Assembly (NCBI GenBank): GCA_025267735.1 | Contig: CM046299.1 | Span: 27,939,327-28,003,326, forward strand | Origin: Mactra quadrangularis | Lineage: Eukaryota > Mollusca > Bivalvia > Venerida > Mactridae | DNA length: 64,000 nucleotides | Reading direction: 5' to 3' | In this document: positions 45,470-57,754 of the stretch, piece by piece | Position numbering within the stretch: position 1 is the first letter of the stretch | How the letters are laid out: each line of letters opens with the position of its first letter | Translations under genes and position numbers: made by a program | The notes under the pieces: model-generated | Told to the model about the DNA's origin: nothing | Seen by the model: only the letters and a program-made list of their open reading frames with translations | Databases searched by the model: none

Positions 45470-46359
45470 GGGCCGATTGCATAATTCAAGTTTTATTTAG
45501 TCTAGTTTAAGCCCTAGTCCGAGGCTTACTAGCCTTAAGTGTATCTCTCAATTGCATAATTCAAGTTTAATTTTGTTTTAGCTAGTCCAAGACTAGCTAT
45601 CCGGGGGATAACAAAACTTGATCTTTGTAATCTTGTAGTACTTAGTCCTCATGTAAGATAAACTATAATTGAAGTTTTCTTTCGTTGCACCGAAAAAATA
45701 CCACTTAATCATGAGAATTTCGTGCTTGAACATTGATTATTTTGTATAAAATTTGAAGCGATCGATTAACAATGTTATTTTTTTCGAATACATGCAAATG
45801 TAAACATTATTGAAATAAAAATATTATTATTTTAGTATAAAATCCACACATAATTGATACATTTGTAAATTAATAAATGAATTGTATGATGTTATGCTCA
45901 GCTTACTTGCACATTCAGAGAGCTCATACACAGATACATTTTCAGGTTTCTCAGTTGAAGGCTGAATTAAACTACTTTTAGGATGTTAACAGGAATCTTG
46001 CATAAAAGTGATAAATATTATTCGTAAGAACTTTTTACACATCAAGGTTAAATTTCTCAAATACGAGCTGCACATTCTATTGAAATTTATCCGTTAAAAT
46101 ATGTGGGCAGCCATTTTTTCAACTCACAAAACTGATATATTTTCTAAAACTCAGCCTTAAACTACCCTCATCGCAGGTTTGATTTTAATGGTGTGTTAGA
46201 CTAAATATAAACTCAGGTTTTGCCTAAACTGTATTTATGCAATTCAACCAGTTTTTTGCTTAGTCTAAGACTAATTAAACTACATTTATGCAATGGAGAG
46301 GGTTTAATCTCAGGTTTAAACTTGAGGTTATCTTTAGACTAGAATTATGCAATCGGGCC
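45470..46359. mobile_element. Harbinger-like MITE with subterminal repeats
   Basis: Ends GGGCCGATTGCATAATTC (from 45470) and GAATTATGCAATCGGGCC (to 46359) are inverted copies, one mismatch, with TTA on both sides (45467-45469, 46360-46362). Several more copies of the ATTGCATAATTCAAGTTTA motif lie inside near both ends in matching orientation. A 3-bp TTA duplication and GGGC ends fit PIF/Harbinger-type elements. No transposase is encoded. Confidence 0.78.
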
Positions 46360-46564
46360 TTAGTATTTTAAATATAACATTTAAATTTTAACTTGAAATA
46401 GTAATAGAAAATGTCATGAATAGTATGCATTTCAACATAGTGTCGGTCTACTTTGTAACATATATAATGAAACTGCATTTAATCATTTTATTATTCTATA
46501 GTGTTTCAGATATAATATTAAATGATCATATTGAATATTGATTCTCCATCATCAACTTTTACAG

Positions 46565-46756
46565 AGGCGTGCCAAAAAGGATATTTTTCTGTAAATAGTG
46601 ATGGTCTAGAGCCATGTAAACCTTGTCCAAAGAATTTCTACAGTTCACTACCATATAGTAGAACATGTATACAATGTGATTCTGATCAATTCACACTTGT
46701 TGAAGGTGCTACCTCTAACTCTTTCTGTAAAAGACTGGATCAAGTTGCACCTGATG
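46565..46756 (+). CDS. Exon 28: GCC2/GCC3 module 2
   Basis: Acceptor ACTTTTACAG, donor GTATGT, phase 1-1. It encodes EACQKGYFSVNSDGLEPCKP, CPKNFYSSLPYSRTCIQCDS and VEGATSNSFCKRLDQVAPD. Same Cys spacing as exon 27. Confidence 0.93.
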
Positions 46757-46854
46757 GTATGTATAAACAATTAATATATCTATTTTTTATGTTCTTATTT
46801 TTGAGTTATTGTTGTGGAGTCAGCATATTTTACAGGCATTCATTGCATTCAGTG

Positions 46855-47080
46855 GCTCTGACATTGTTAGAACACCTACGTACATATCAAAATGTTCCAG
46901 ATTGTCCCATTTGGGACATTGCTAATTTCCCTAAGCAAGTATTAACCAAAGAAAGTTCCACTCCACACAGGTGTAAATGGGAACCGCGAGTGATTACCTG
47001 TCTGAAGGTGTTATTGTACAAAGTCAGTTGAACATGTATAATTTATGGAAGCAGATTTAAAACTGCACTTTAACCTTTAA
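46855..47080 (+). mobile_element. SINE family B copy
   Basis: Core TTGGGACATTGCTAATTTCC, then CCACTCCACACAGGTGTAAA, ATTACCTGTCTGAAGGTGTT and TTATGGAAGCAGATTTAAAA. Head diverged. Confidence 0.62.
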
Positions 47081-47366
47081 CTTTATTCATTGCATTTATG
47101 TATCCATTGTGACAAGTGACATAAGCATTAACCTGTATCAAACACAAGTGACTGTCATACAGTCTAATTGACCATGTTCCAGGCATGCAATGCTATATCC
47201 TTTAAAGGTAAAAATGGTGCCTAGGTATGTCTCTTTGTCATACGTTGTGGAAAACATCAGGTACAAATGGTACGAATACCATTCCTTTGCAAAACATTAA
47301 TTATTGATGTATAAGTATTGTAAATATAAAAAATATGATAAATTAAACCATTGTGTTTCATTTCAG

Positions 47367-47453
47367 CTGATCATCCATGTAAATCTATACCATGTAAGAA
47401 TGGTGGAACATGTCAAATATTGAATGGAGATTACTACTGTATATGTCCACCAG
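47367..47453 (+). CDS. Exon 29: EGF-like 1
   Basis: Acceptor TTTCATTTCAG, donor GTGTGT, phase 1-1. It encodes ADHPCKSIPCKNGGTCQIL and YYCICPPG. CxxxPCxNGGTC and CxCPPG are EGF consensus; the sixth Cys comes from the next exon. Confidence 0.94.
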
Positions 47454-47865
47454 GTGTGTATTATGTATGCTGTGTTAACATGTATTTGTGCCCATTTCTG
47501 TTTAATTGCTTACTACTCGTTTATGTAACAACTGCATTCCTATATTCTCTTTAAAATCCTAAAATCAAATGTAAATTCAACTGTTTCTCAAATAAGACAT
47601 ACCTGAAATAGTTGACCTTAGTTGTCTGAATGACTGGTACAATGTACATCAAAATAATGTCCTTTGTTGCACGCTTTTAACTTCAGTTGATGTAATGCCA
47701 GGAATCAGGAAATTGTTGCAAGCATTTTGCTGCTGTTGATGTGATGTGTAGAACTAGGAAATTGCAGCAAGCTCTTTGCTTCTGCTGATGTGATGCTGGG
47801 AACCAGGAAATATACTTCACAACAAAAGCGTGTTCATATTACTATGTTAGACTACAATTGTCAAC

Positions 47866-48112
47866 CCGGGTCGAAAGCGCAGTTGGTAGCGTGCCGGGAT
47901 TTGGAAACTCGTGCCCGAGGGAGTGCGGGTTCGAATCCCACCCGGGGAGTTATACCCTTCCATGAAAATTTGACAATAATATCGATTTTCCTCCATTGAT
48001 TAGATAATATGGAGAAGTTTCCGGCCTTGTGAAAGGGTAGGTGAGTACTGGTTATAGACAATGGTCCAGGAAGGCTAAATTAGGTATGCTCCAATAAATA
48101 AATACTACAATT
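47866..48112 (+). mobile_element. tRNA-derived SINE, family C
   Basis: The head has a clean A box (AGCGCAGTTGGTAGCGTG) and a perfect B box, GGTTCGAATCC, at 47928-47938, within a tRNA-sized unit. The body includes TTCCGGCCTTGTGAAAGGGT and AGTACTGGTTATAGACAATG, and the tail is (AATA)n. A diverged relative lies at 17690-17830. Confidence 0.82.
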
Positions 48113-48198
48113 GTTGATCATATGCCAGGCACATCTCAGAACAATACTGGAGAATTTAAATCCAGCATTTCAGAGATAATACCAACATTTTGTTTCAG

Positions 48199-48327
48199 GT
48201 TTAACTGGTGATGATTGTAGCACTGATTTTAATGGATGTACAAGTCAACCATGTCAGAATGACATGAAATGTACACCTGATGGACCGGAGAATTTCTTCT
48301 GTGATTGTAATCCTAATGATGAATCAA
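48199..48327 (+). CDS. Exon 30: EGF-like 2
   Basis: Acceptor TTGTTTCAG, donor GTAAGT, phase 1-1. It encodes LTGDDCSTDFNGCTSQPCQN, MKCTPDGPENFFCDCNPNDE. It closes EGF 1 (LTGDDC) and supplies five Cys of EGF 2. Confidence 0.92.
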
Positions 48328-49048
48328 GTAAGTTAATTATTGGTATTGATAAATCTTATTTAACTGTCATTGTTACATAGCTTTACCCACTGTTTTAAAT
48401 ACTCGATTTAAGTTTGATAATTCTCGTACATAAATATAGATATCTTTTTATACTGAAAGTGATTAAACTAATTGAATGAATTTCACGTTAGAAAATTTGC
48501 CTTTAAATGACTTATTTGCTGCTACCTCAAACCAAAAGATGTCTTAGAGTGAAATGTGCCCCCTTAGTCACTGGGGTTTGAAAGTGGCGCAGTGCTCCTG
48601 CAGATTGACACTAAATTCCATTATAAATTATTTTTGTACTACAGCTGGTTAGGTAAACCAGCTTTGGTGAATAAAAAAAAACTTCGTAAATTTCAAAAGA
48701 AAAAGAATAATTTTATTGTTTTTGTGCTTATTAATTGAATTTAATCAGTGACTCGCATTCAAAAGTAGTCTCTACTACATTCATAAATTAAAGTTAGGTT
48801 ATTTTATTCACCAAGGAGTTATCATGGAGAAGAAATTTTAATGAGGTTATTTTATATTTGTGTTAAATACCTCTATCAAATCAAGGAAATATATGCGAAT
48901 GAAACAGATTGTTGGTAATTTTGAAATAAGTTCTTATCTAATTCAACTTGTGCACGTGTCACAAGTGAAAAATGTTTTCTGAGCTCACTTAATGAAGTAA
49001 GCGTCAATCTTGCACCAAAGATCATGAATATTCTCTATATGTTTACAG
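48328..49048 (+). other. Intron 30
   Basis: AT-rich, nothing recognised. Confidence 0.5.
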
Positions 49049-49190
49049 CAACTGAACTAAGCGGAGAGTTTTGTCAATTTGATAATTATGGATGTGATGA
49101 AAGCCTTTGTGGTAATAATGGTACATGTCATAATAAACTAACTAATTATGAATGTAAATGTCCATTACAAAGTGGATATCGTCAAAGAAG
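49049..49190 (+). CDS. Exon 31: EGF-like 3
   Basis: Acceptor TGTTTACAG, donor GTTTGT, phase 1 to 2. It encodes TTELSGEFCQFDNYGCDESL, CGNNGTCHNKLTNYECKCPL and QSGYRQRR. CxxNGTC and YECKCP are EGF features. The phase-2 exit breaks the otherwise regular 1-1 pattern and is compensated by exon 32. Confidence 0.9.
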
Positions 49191-49729
49191 GTTTGTCTAC
49201 TGATTATTTCATTAAAATTGAAATTAAACACTGACTCAATAATCCCTCACAGGGGTTTGAAACAAAATATCGTAGCATTTTGTGAGTCAATATTAGGTTT
49301 CGATAATTATTAAAGTTTTAGTTGAGCTTGATTTTCTTTAGATTACATGGTCATGATTGGGTTGTAAGATTTTATCAATGCATGACATTGTTAGTATCAC
49401 ATTAAGTGCATTATTATTTAAAATTGAAAACAAAAGAAGTTGTTTGAGCTGCTGTGAAAAGAATAAATGATCAACAAATTGTCTTTTGGTTTTTGATTGA
49501 TAATGATCTGTTTGTTACTTTTTTGTATTTTGTCCGTGACTGACTAATCTGAATTATGCTGGAATAAGTACTTTTGATTGTATGGAATGTTCCTTTTGAC
49601 AAGTTTATATTTGGATTTTAGTGTATTTTTCAGCATTTAGATACAAAACAATCCAAACGATACGGTTTCACGTTACATTATTTTTTGAATGCAGCTCTTG
49701 TATTCTTATCAATATTATTGCTATTTCAG

Positions 49730-49866
49730 TGGGTCGTGTAGTCTACCTGTAGATCCTTGTGAGATTGATCCATGTATAAATGGTTTATGTATAGTACATG
49801 GTAACTCTTATAAATCATGTGACTGTTATCCTGGATGGACTGGACTTAGATGTGAAAATAATATTG
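49730..49866 (+). CDS. Exon 32: EGF-like 4
   Basis: Acceptor TGCTATTTCAG, donor GTATTA, phase 2 to 1. It encodes GSCSLPVDPCEIDPCINGLC, IVHGNSYKSCDCYPGWTGLR then CENNI. CDCYPGWTGLRCE is the canonical EGF end. Confidence 0.92.
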
Positions 49867-50859
49867 GTATTATATAACTTGTAATTTAATCTATACATTG
49901 AACATTGAACCTATTGGTTGTTAAGATCTTATTGTTAATTCAAGCCAACTTAGTCAAGGCACACTATAAACATGCGTAGGGTCAATACTTTGGCTGCAAC
50001 TCGGCAGTTGTTTAGATTAACTAAGAACTCTATATACTATGTGTCCATGGTTCAACGCAACATATTTTTTATTCAGATAATCCTGTTTAATGTTTTGGCA
50101 ACCTTTGTAATGCAAAAGCTATATGGAAAATACCTCTTTAATGTGCTTTTCTGATAACAGGGATAAATTCATTGATTGCACGACTGTTGTTTAAAACCAG
50201 CCTGGGAAACGAGACTCTTAGCCTGTTTTTTTTGCCAGAAACATTGCCTATACGGATGGATCTTAATTTTGTTTATCAACTTTTTGACCAAGGCTAAAAT
50301 AGCATTTGTCCTTTATGTCAGCAAATACTTGTATTATTCAGTCAACATCAACATTTTGCTACTGGTATCTTCCTATCATTTCTCTTAGATTTTTTTTATT
50401 GTAAAGTTAGCAGATGGAAATTGTGAAACTGAAATATACAACTATTACATCTACTCATTTCCCTTAGAAGGAGTATGCAACTTGCAGGTTTATTTTGCCC
50501 TCTCCTGTTATCAGTGTTTCAAATTTAAAATCTGGATCTGTCGCTATCTAAGCACATCATACCGCTGGACGACTGGAGGAGCGGTAGTCTGTTGGTAGGA
50601 TACTTTCTTAAGGGTCAGAGGTGATGGATTAAAATCTCACCGAGGGCATTGCTTATTTTCTTGAGCAAGAAATTTACCTACAATTGTTTACAAGGTGTAA
50701 ATGTTTTTTGGGGGGATCACCTGCCTGAAGGTGATTTCATTCAGAGGCTATTGTAAAAAACACTGTAGTTTACTTATCATGCATATGGAAGCAGACTTTC
50801 ACCGCACAGTATGTTTTATGTTGTTATTTATATGACTTAAAGATTTGTATACATTGTAG
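49867..50859 (+). other. Intron 32
   Basis: Contains one SINE B copy at about 50575-50830; the rest is featureless to me. Confidence 0.5.
50575..50830 (+). mobile_element. SINE family B copy
   Basis: Head GTAGTCTGTTGGTAGGATAC, core GGGCATTGCTTATTTTCTTG, AGCAAGAAATTTACC, GATCACCTGCCTGAAGGTGA and CATATGGAAGCAGACTTTCA. A well-preserved copy, ending close to exon 33. Confidence 0.68.
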
Positions 50860-50976
50860 ATGATTGTGGGGAATCACTGTGTAAGAATGGTGCTACTTGT
50901 AATGATGATGTTAATTCATTTACATGTTCATGTCCTGATGGCTTCCATGGTGCATATTGTCAATTCATTGATTTCT
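50860..50976 (+). CDS. Exon 33: EGF-like 5
   Basis: Acceptor ATACATTGTAG, donor GTAAGT, phase 1-1. It encodes DDCGESLCKNGATCNDDVNS and FTCSCPDGFHGAYCQFIDF. All six EGF Cys lie within the exon. The arrangement DDC(x)nNGATCxDxVNSFxCxC is close to the Ca-binding, Notch-type EGF consensus. Confidence 0.94.
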
Positions 50977-51079
50977 GTAAGTTATTTTGTATAAATATAT
51001 TGACAATAAGATTATAATGATTTTACTGATTACATTTGAAAATGAGTTTTGAGCAAAATAAGTAATGAAACAGGGAAAG

Positions 51080-51495
51080 AAAAATATGCAGCCTGACCTT
51101 GACTCGAACTCAGAATCTACGGCTTACTATGTTAGTGCTCTCCCGACTAAGCAAGCCGATTGCTTACATATCCTTATCCCATTATTCAGAACTAGATCAA
51201 AAGCTGGGCAACAGTGTCTTACAGTGATAAAGTCGTGTTCAGAAAATGTGAGTGGGAAGATATACTGCCACAAAATAGATGGATAGTGTTGAAATGTGGC
51301 AATGGTTAGGTCGGATCTACCACTGGTTCTAATTAATGTAGGGCAGTTGTCAGTCACTGACGAAAGCCACTGACGAGCAACTGATTCACAGCCAAACCCA
51401 GAGATTAGCCTTTCCAGGAATCGTAAGTATTTTGACTGATTGCTGTGATATGACCTATACGTAACAATGTGTTGCTATGGTATTAAAGCCAACAA
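51080..51495. mobile_element. Two SINE pieces in opposite orientation
   Basis: 51080-51170 reads on the minus strand as a tRNA-like head (GCTTGCTTAGTCGGGAGAGC, B-box-like GAGTTCGAGTC). 51320-51495 is a plus-oriented family A body (GTAGGGCAGTTGTCAGTCAC, CTTTCCAGGAATCGTAAGTA, CAATGTGTTGCTATGGTATT). Whether this is one rearranged copy or two insertions is open. Confidence 0.6.
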
Positions 51496-51725
51496 CAGCT
51501 ACTACTAGATATTTGGAGTAAAATACATATACTTTTTTGTAATACATGTATTGTCTTCAAGAGGATTTTATTGAAACTGTGACACAATACCGTGGACTTA
51601 CTTGTTTCCCGATAAACAATGAGTCAAAAAGTAAATGCCATGTTAACAAAATTTATTTATAATCACGTAGGTTGTTATTATCATGTGTATAGTCGTTAAC
51701 ACACAAACGGAAACTTAAGATTTAA

Positions 51726-53242
51726 GGGTTTATCATTTGTTGAAATTGAAAAAATATATCAAGTGGGTGGGGTTACTAATTATATCAAAATATCCATAAA
51801 TTCCAAATAATTTTGATATATTTTGTAAGTGATGCATTAAGTGTATGGGTGTGTCAGTGAAAATATAAAAAAAAACCTCAACAAATAAAACATTTAAAAA
51901 GAAATGAAAACATTTATCCTAACCTTGAAATGGGCTTCCGAACATCAGTCCAAACACATAATTAAAGTTCTTTTTTCATAATTCCAAATGATGTTATAGA
52001 ATGTCCATATAACATTTTACAATGTCTTAGAGTGAATCACACAAATAGTATTTCCAAAATTTGAATTTGATAATTCATCACAACGCATGATTACACGATT
52101 TTATTTACAATTTTACCACAGGAGTTAGATGATTTTTTCCTTCTTATCACATATATAGAACATACAATATGAGAGAAAAATCGCACTGGGTACTTGGTGT
52201 GTAAACTGTAATTTTAAACGTGTTATACGAGCGTTGATAAAAAATAAACCGGATTTTTACTCTCAAATAATAAGTGTTACTTTAAATGAACATTTCTATA
52301 CATCAATAAAAATTTCAGTGTTCAACTAAATATTATTAATAAATGATATTTATTTTATATGTTTATCTTATATGTTATTCATTTCGATGTTTCTGGCTCA
52401 TAAAGTCAATTTTACTTTAATCAAACTTGTTTATTGACAACAGGTGCACGTGCTCTTGTTTCCGCACCTTTTAAAACACTGAGTTGGTCTGTCACGCGCA
52501 GGAATCACGAGCCTACCTTTTAGAGTGAATCAAGAAAAAAGATTAAGTCATTAGACGTATCATAAAGAAAGACGAAACCTGGTCATAGTCCTTCATCCCC
52601 AAAACCAAGTCACAATCGGCAATAGGAATCGAATGAGATGATGTAATACTAATAAAGCACAACGTCAACGACGTTATCAGTGTTGATTTACTGTGCTCCG
52701 TGACTTAAGACATATACTCGTTCAAATTACTATATCTCCATTGTTACTTAATATTTTTCAGTACCGTTTTCAGTATTCTATTGCAGATGAACTCCCCAAA
52801 CTTTTATATACATTTTTATCTATATTATCTTACAATGCAGCTTTAGGTTCAAACAATCCGGTTTATTTTTTATCAACCCTCGTATTGTGTTAAGATGAAT
52901 TATCAAATTTACATTTTGGAAATACTTTTTGTGTAATTCACCCTAAGACATTGTAATATGTTACATGGACAACCTATATCAACATTTGGATTTATGAAAA
53001 AAGAACTTTAATTTTTTGTTTGGACTGACGTTCGGAAGGCTATTTCAAGGTTAGGTTAAATGTTTTCATTTATTTCTAAATGTCTTATTTGCTAAGTTTT
53101 TTTTATTTTCACTGTCACATCTATACACTTAATGCATCACTTACAAACTATATCAAACTTATTTTGGAATTTATGGATATTTTAATATGTTTGGTAACCA
53201 CACCCACTTCATTTTTTTTCAATTTCAAATCCTGATACACCC
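51726..53242. mobile_element. 1.5-kb foldback element flanked by TTAA
   Basis: Ends GGGTTTATCA (51726-51735) and TGATACACCC (53233-53242) are inverted, each bordered by TTAA (51722-51725, 53243-53246). The arms match from the ends inwards for several hundred bases (for example TTTGATAATTCATC near 52070 against GATGAATTATCAAA near 52900, and GTTGATAAAAAATAAACCGG near 52234 against its complement near 52860). The left arm has extra sequence at about 52085-52220. No transposase. Confidence 0.82.
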
Positions 53243-53341
53243 TTAATGTAAGTGAAGTATGTAATTATTATAATAAGATAGTTTAAGCTCAGGTTCATAT
53301 TGTCGGCTTATAAACTGATGTAATTTTATTTTATATTAAAG

Positions 53342-53490
53342 GTTTAACTCACTGTGAAAACTCTACTACTAGTAATAGTTTATGTTATGAGTGTGTAGAA
53401 TCTAATGTTGATATAACCAATGGCTGTACTAGAATCAACAATGATTATATATGTAATTGTAAACCAGGATATACTGGTAGATATTGTGAG
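53342..53490 (+). CDS. Exon 34: EGF-like 6 (atypical)
   Basis: Acceptor ATATTAAAG, donor GTATGA, phase 1 to 0. It encodes CLTHCENSTTSNSLCYECVE, NGCTRINNDYICNCKPGYTG and RYCE. More Cys than usual precede a normal CxCKPGYTGxxCE end. Confidence 0.9.
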
Positions 53491-54440
53491 GTATGAACTT
53501 TCTGCTATCTTACATCTATGATGAAACACTATATCCAGAATTCAACTATTAGGGGTTTTCCCTGCAATACAAACAAAGGAATTCAAGTATTATGTTTTTT
53601 TCCTGCCATACTGACAAACTTTCACCGTTTCAAAGAGGATATTTGTACATAAAGGATTTGATCTGTATTTGGTCCTTTTCAGCAAGTATGTGTAAAATAC
53701 TTTGTTTGTACTGCCTGTGCATAGATGGGAATCAGTAAGCACTGTAAATTTGATTTCCTAATTAGGTCTTTTATACTTTGATTATATAATGCTTTAATTT
53801 CACTAAGTTACAGATTTTTATTGTCGGACTGATTTCAACAGCAGTGACGTTTTGTTAGCTTTTTCCTTCGATTGGCTCTCCCACTTAGTCAAAGTACAGT
53901 GCAGTATGAATATCATTACGTTTAGTTTGGTTTTTAAATTCCAAATTAAAAACTCGGAACTTATGAAACGGTGCTTGGTGAATCCATTTGTACATCTGTT
54001 TACAATTCTCTGTCAGCTCAGTTATTCAACAATTTGACCTACATATTCTCCCTCCAATAAAACTATGTTTGAGGGGTATATAGGAGTCAGCTTTAGCTTT
54101 TCGGTTGGTCTTTAGCTTTTGCTTATCAACCGAGACTAGAGATGAGGCATGTATGTGCATAACCCATTTTGGTTACGGTCCATTGATTTTTGCAGAGTTA
54201 TGACCTTTTGATGAGGGGGTATATCATCACATTCAGTGATAGGCCTAGTTTTTATACAAATATTTATCATTTTTAATGTGACATTGTTTATTCCATCAGA
54301 TACCATGTTATAATTGTTTTCACTACTTTCACTTCTATAGTTTAAATTTCCACTGTATATTTACGCTGCCTCACAGATCATTTTATTGGGAAAAGAGTCA
54401 AGAATACAAACTTGTTTAATATAAATCATCAACATTTCAG
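53491..54440 (+). other. Intron 34
   Basis: Contains a fragment at about 54040-54230 (CTTTTCGGTTGGTCTTTAGC, TTTTTGCAGAGTTATGACCT, GAGGGGGTATAT) that belongs with the dispersed TATACCCCC-type elements; otherwise nothing recognised. Confidence 0.5.
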
Positions 54441-54649
54441 ATTGAAATCTCACCATGTAACAGTTATCCATGTTTACATGGAGGTAATTGCACCAAGCTG
54501 TCTGATACAGAATACAAGTGTGATTGTTTATCACCTTGGGAAGGTGATCAGTGTCAATATGAGATCAATAATTGTCTGCTTGATAACCAAGATGAGCAAT
54601 GTTCAAATGGAGGTCAATGCTATAGTACCACGTCAGGACATTTCTGTCA
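54441..54649 (+). CDS. Exon 35: EGF-like 7 and start of 8
   Basis: Acceptor ACATTTCAG, donor GTAAGT, phase 0 to 2. It encodes IEISPCNSYPCLHGGNCTKL, YKCDCLSPWEGDQCQYEINN, CSNGGQCYSTTSGHFCQ. One complete EGF and the first four Cys of the next. Confidence 0.93.
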
Positions 54650-55291
54650 GTAAGTCAGTTTTCATAACTAACTTTGTGCTCAAACTATACCAGAAATAAT
54701 TGAGACTTAGCTTATCAAACTTTTATAGTTGAAAGCAATATCTGAAAAAAGTTTCGAACTTTTCACCGAGTGGGTCTCTGAATTATTAAGTATTTGGTGA
54801 ATGATCGCTTTTTAGAAAATTCATAACCCTTTTTATTGCAGGGTATTGTCTAAGGCGAAGGATATATTAGGGAACCAGTCTTTTTAGAATTAATGTTAAC
54901 TGGTAATGATTTGATAGCCTGCTCCTTGTTACTTTAAAACACATCCGAACCTATCCTGTTGTTTCCTGAGCAAGAAACTTTATCTTACAAGCTTAGTAAT
55001 GGGCGAAGAGAAAGCAAACTTTGATGTTGGTAATTATAATTGAATATTTTGTTACTTTCATGCTCTTTTCAGTGTTCTATTAGAAATGTTTTACACAAAT
55101 ATAATGTGATTGCTTTTCTACTTTAATATGATGTAATTTATCTTTTAATATGGCACCATTTGGATCTTGTATATTGTTTATATTCACCTTATAACACAGC
55201 AATTCACTGAGAAGCATGATTAAAATTGAATATAATTTTTCTGGTTGGACTATTCAACCCATCAATAATTTTTATATTCATTATCTTTTAG
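54650..55291 (+). other. Intron 35
   Basis: AT-rich, nothing recognised. Confidence 0.5.
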
Positions 55292-55425
55292 ATGTCCATT
55301 AGATTACAAAGGATTGAATTGTGAAGAGGAGTATGATTTATGTGAAATAGCTAACCCGTGTGTGGGTGAAGAAAGTGTTTGTTCTATCACTGAATCTGGA
55401 CATTTTGATTGTGATTGTCAATCAG
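55292..55425 (+). CDS. Exon 36: EGF-like 8 end and 9
   Basis: Acceptor ATCTTTTAG, donor GTAATA, phase 2 to 1. It encodes CPLDYKGLNCEEEYDLCEIA, NPCVGEESVCSITESGHFDC and DCQS. It closes EGF 8 and gives five Cys of EGF 9. Confidence 0.92.
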
Positions 55426-55544
55426 GTAATACATACATAAGTATACAATACACACGATCTCCTTGCTGAAGTGTTTTTATTTATTTTGAGCTTTCAGCCT
55501 AAACGATACTCTACATCCTTAGACAGTTTCACATGTTCACTTCC

Positions 55545-56042
55545 TTACTCTACTAAAAGACTGTGGACAAAGTGATATTCCTATTTTTAGACAGATCCTT
55601 AAAATATTTTGTTTTTTTAAATCGCATGACTGTCATTTGGTTTTCAAAAAAAGATGTGTGATTCACTACTTAAATGCAAATAAATCTCACGCTTATAATT
55701 TCAAAATGTCGAAGTAAAATATTAGAAAATTAACTAAATCGTGAAGTAAACATTGATCTCTTTACACGTGTATCTCTGATCTTAAACCTGTAACATAGAG
55801 CATATTCAAATTATATACGAAGTAAAGCCACACAATACGACGTCATGCGCGGTAGCATCGTCACTAGTATGATCAAACCAAATATGGCGTTGTTTACCCG
55901 TATATGTATAATCATTGTAGTCAAATGATCGTTTCAACCAATGAATTTGCGCATAAAATTTTTAGATCAAATAGGAATTTGGTAACCTTTCATTGGTCGT
56001 TCAAAAGTTCGTATGAAAGGCAACTATCATAAATCGACACTC
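55545..56042 (+). repeat. Direct repeat, copy 1
   Basis: Diverged copy of 57755-58225. Shared landmarks are CTATTTTTAG, TTTCAAAATGTCGAA, CATCTCTGATCTT-like, ACATAGAGCA, CGTCACTAGTATGAT, GGCGTTGTTTAC and TTTCATTGG. Order and orientation are the same. Confidence 0.8.
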
Positions 56043-57754
56043 ATTAAGTCAATGTGTGGATGTGGTATATTCACTCAGCTGCGAGGGGAGATTACTCAAT
56101 TGATTATATCTTCATGTACTGCAATTTCAGCTTCTATCAATCGTTAGAAAAGTACTTTGTTGTGGCAGAATATAATGATTACCACAAACAGATTATCTAT
56201 AATGACATGTGCAAAACTCCTTACATGCATCTGAAACTGATATAATTCTTGCACGATGCAGCATCAGTGATAATTATGTGTGATGAGTTGTGTCTCAGTA
56301 AAGATGTTTAAATCAACTTATGTTGATGACTTTGATTTGCACCGAAGTAGAGGTGTTTTGTTTGTGATTTATATGCATGCTGGCATAAAATAACATGCCC
56401 TAAGATCACTTTAAATTATCAAATTGATCCCAATTAAAAATATTTGAGTTGTTCCAGGATTAAGTCTATGACTTGTGTCTAGACAGTGTATTTTTGCAGT
56501 ACAGATTGTAAGATTAGTCTTATTTCACGGCGTCTCAACGCCGTGATATTGTGGTGGGTAGATTTTGATAGCAATGGGCAAAAGTCACGTGACATAAATC
56601 CTTTCGATTTCCAATGCCGACAAATTTATTGTTTTTAATGCAGTCATAGTACAGCCCATTTCCGTTAGAAGTTACATAGAAAAGGCATTTTTGAGGAGAA
56701 CCATATAAACAATATTTCTATCAACAATGCAACACACGAAAAATCAGCGTTTTACATCAACACATTTCCGCAAATCCTTTCGACTAACATGAAAAAGGGT
56801 TGGTATAATTTGCGGACCAACCGGACCAGCGGACCAGTTTAGTATACGGATACAGTTTAACAAATATGCGTATCATAATGTGTGTATAGTCGATATATAT
56901 TTGAGATTTGCCAATATTTTATTTGAAAAGATAAGATTGATAGAGTTTTCGGAAATTACTCAAATATAAATATATAAATACCAATATCGAAATTATTTTT
57001 TAGAAATAAGTTTGCAGATTTTTACTATAAAAAGAATCGTCGATTGCTTCATTACTTATTGTTATAAATATTATATATTTCAACTGTTTGAGCTTTTGTC
57101 ATTTGAAAAAAAATTGATAGGATTCAAATGTAATATTTTAATAATATACCTTTTGTCCTTTTTAGCGGACTGTATAGATAATGAAGCCAAATCGTGTAAC
57201 ATTGACTTTTAAATCTTACTTTTACTGAGTTCTATTGACGATCTTTTCGATCTATGATTAAGTGTGGCGGACCAGTTAATTTTAAGAGCGTAAGAGTTAC
57301 GGACCAGGTTAAAGATCAAGTAGATGTAAGATTTTTTGCGGACTTTTTAATTATGAAGAGTTTCGTACTATATTGACGGACTATTGACCTGAGGTATCAC
57401 TGCAGCGGACCAGGTTATTTTATATAAGTTAGTAAAAATGACGGACATTTACACCTAGGTGAAAAGCTCGCCAGTTTTTAATTTGTTCGAATGGATTATG
57501 TTTTCTCGTGTCCGAGTAATTTTTTTCACGAGTGAAAATCTCCTTTGAACCATATATTTCTAATTTTCTATATTTGCTGGCATGTTTTTTTTTAAATATG
57601 ATTTCTATTCAAAATAGCTTGCCTTTTTAATTAAGCGCATCTTTTCGGAATTGAGATACATGTTAAATCATTTCGTGTATCCGGCAACAAAATTCTTCCG
57701 TAATAAGTAAAGGTATGACTACTCTCTAATGCACCGGTTCGAAGGATTCACTCG

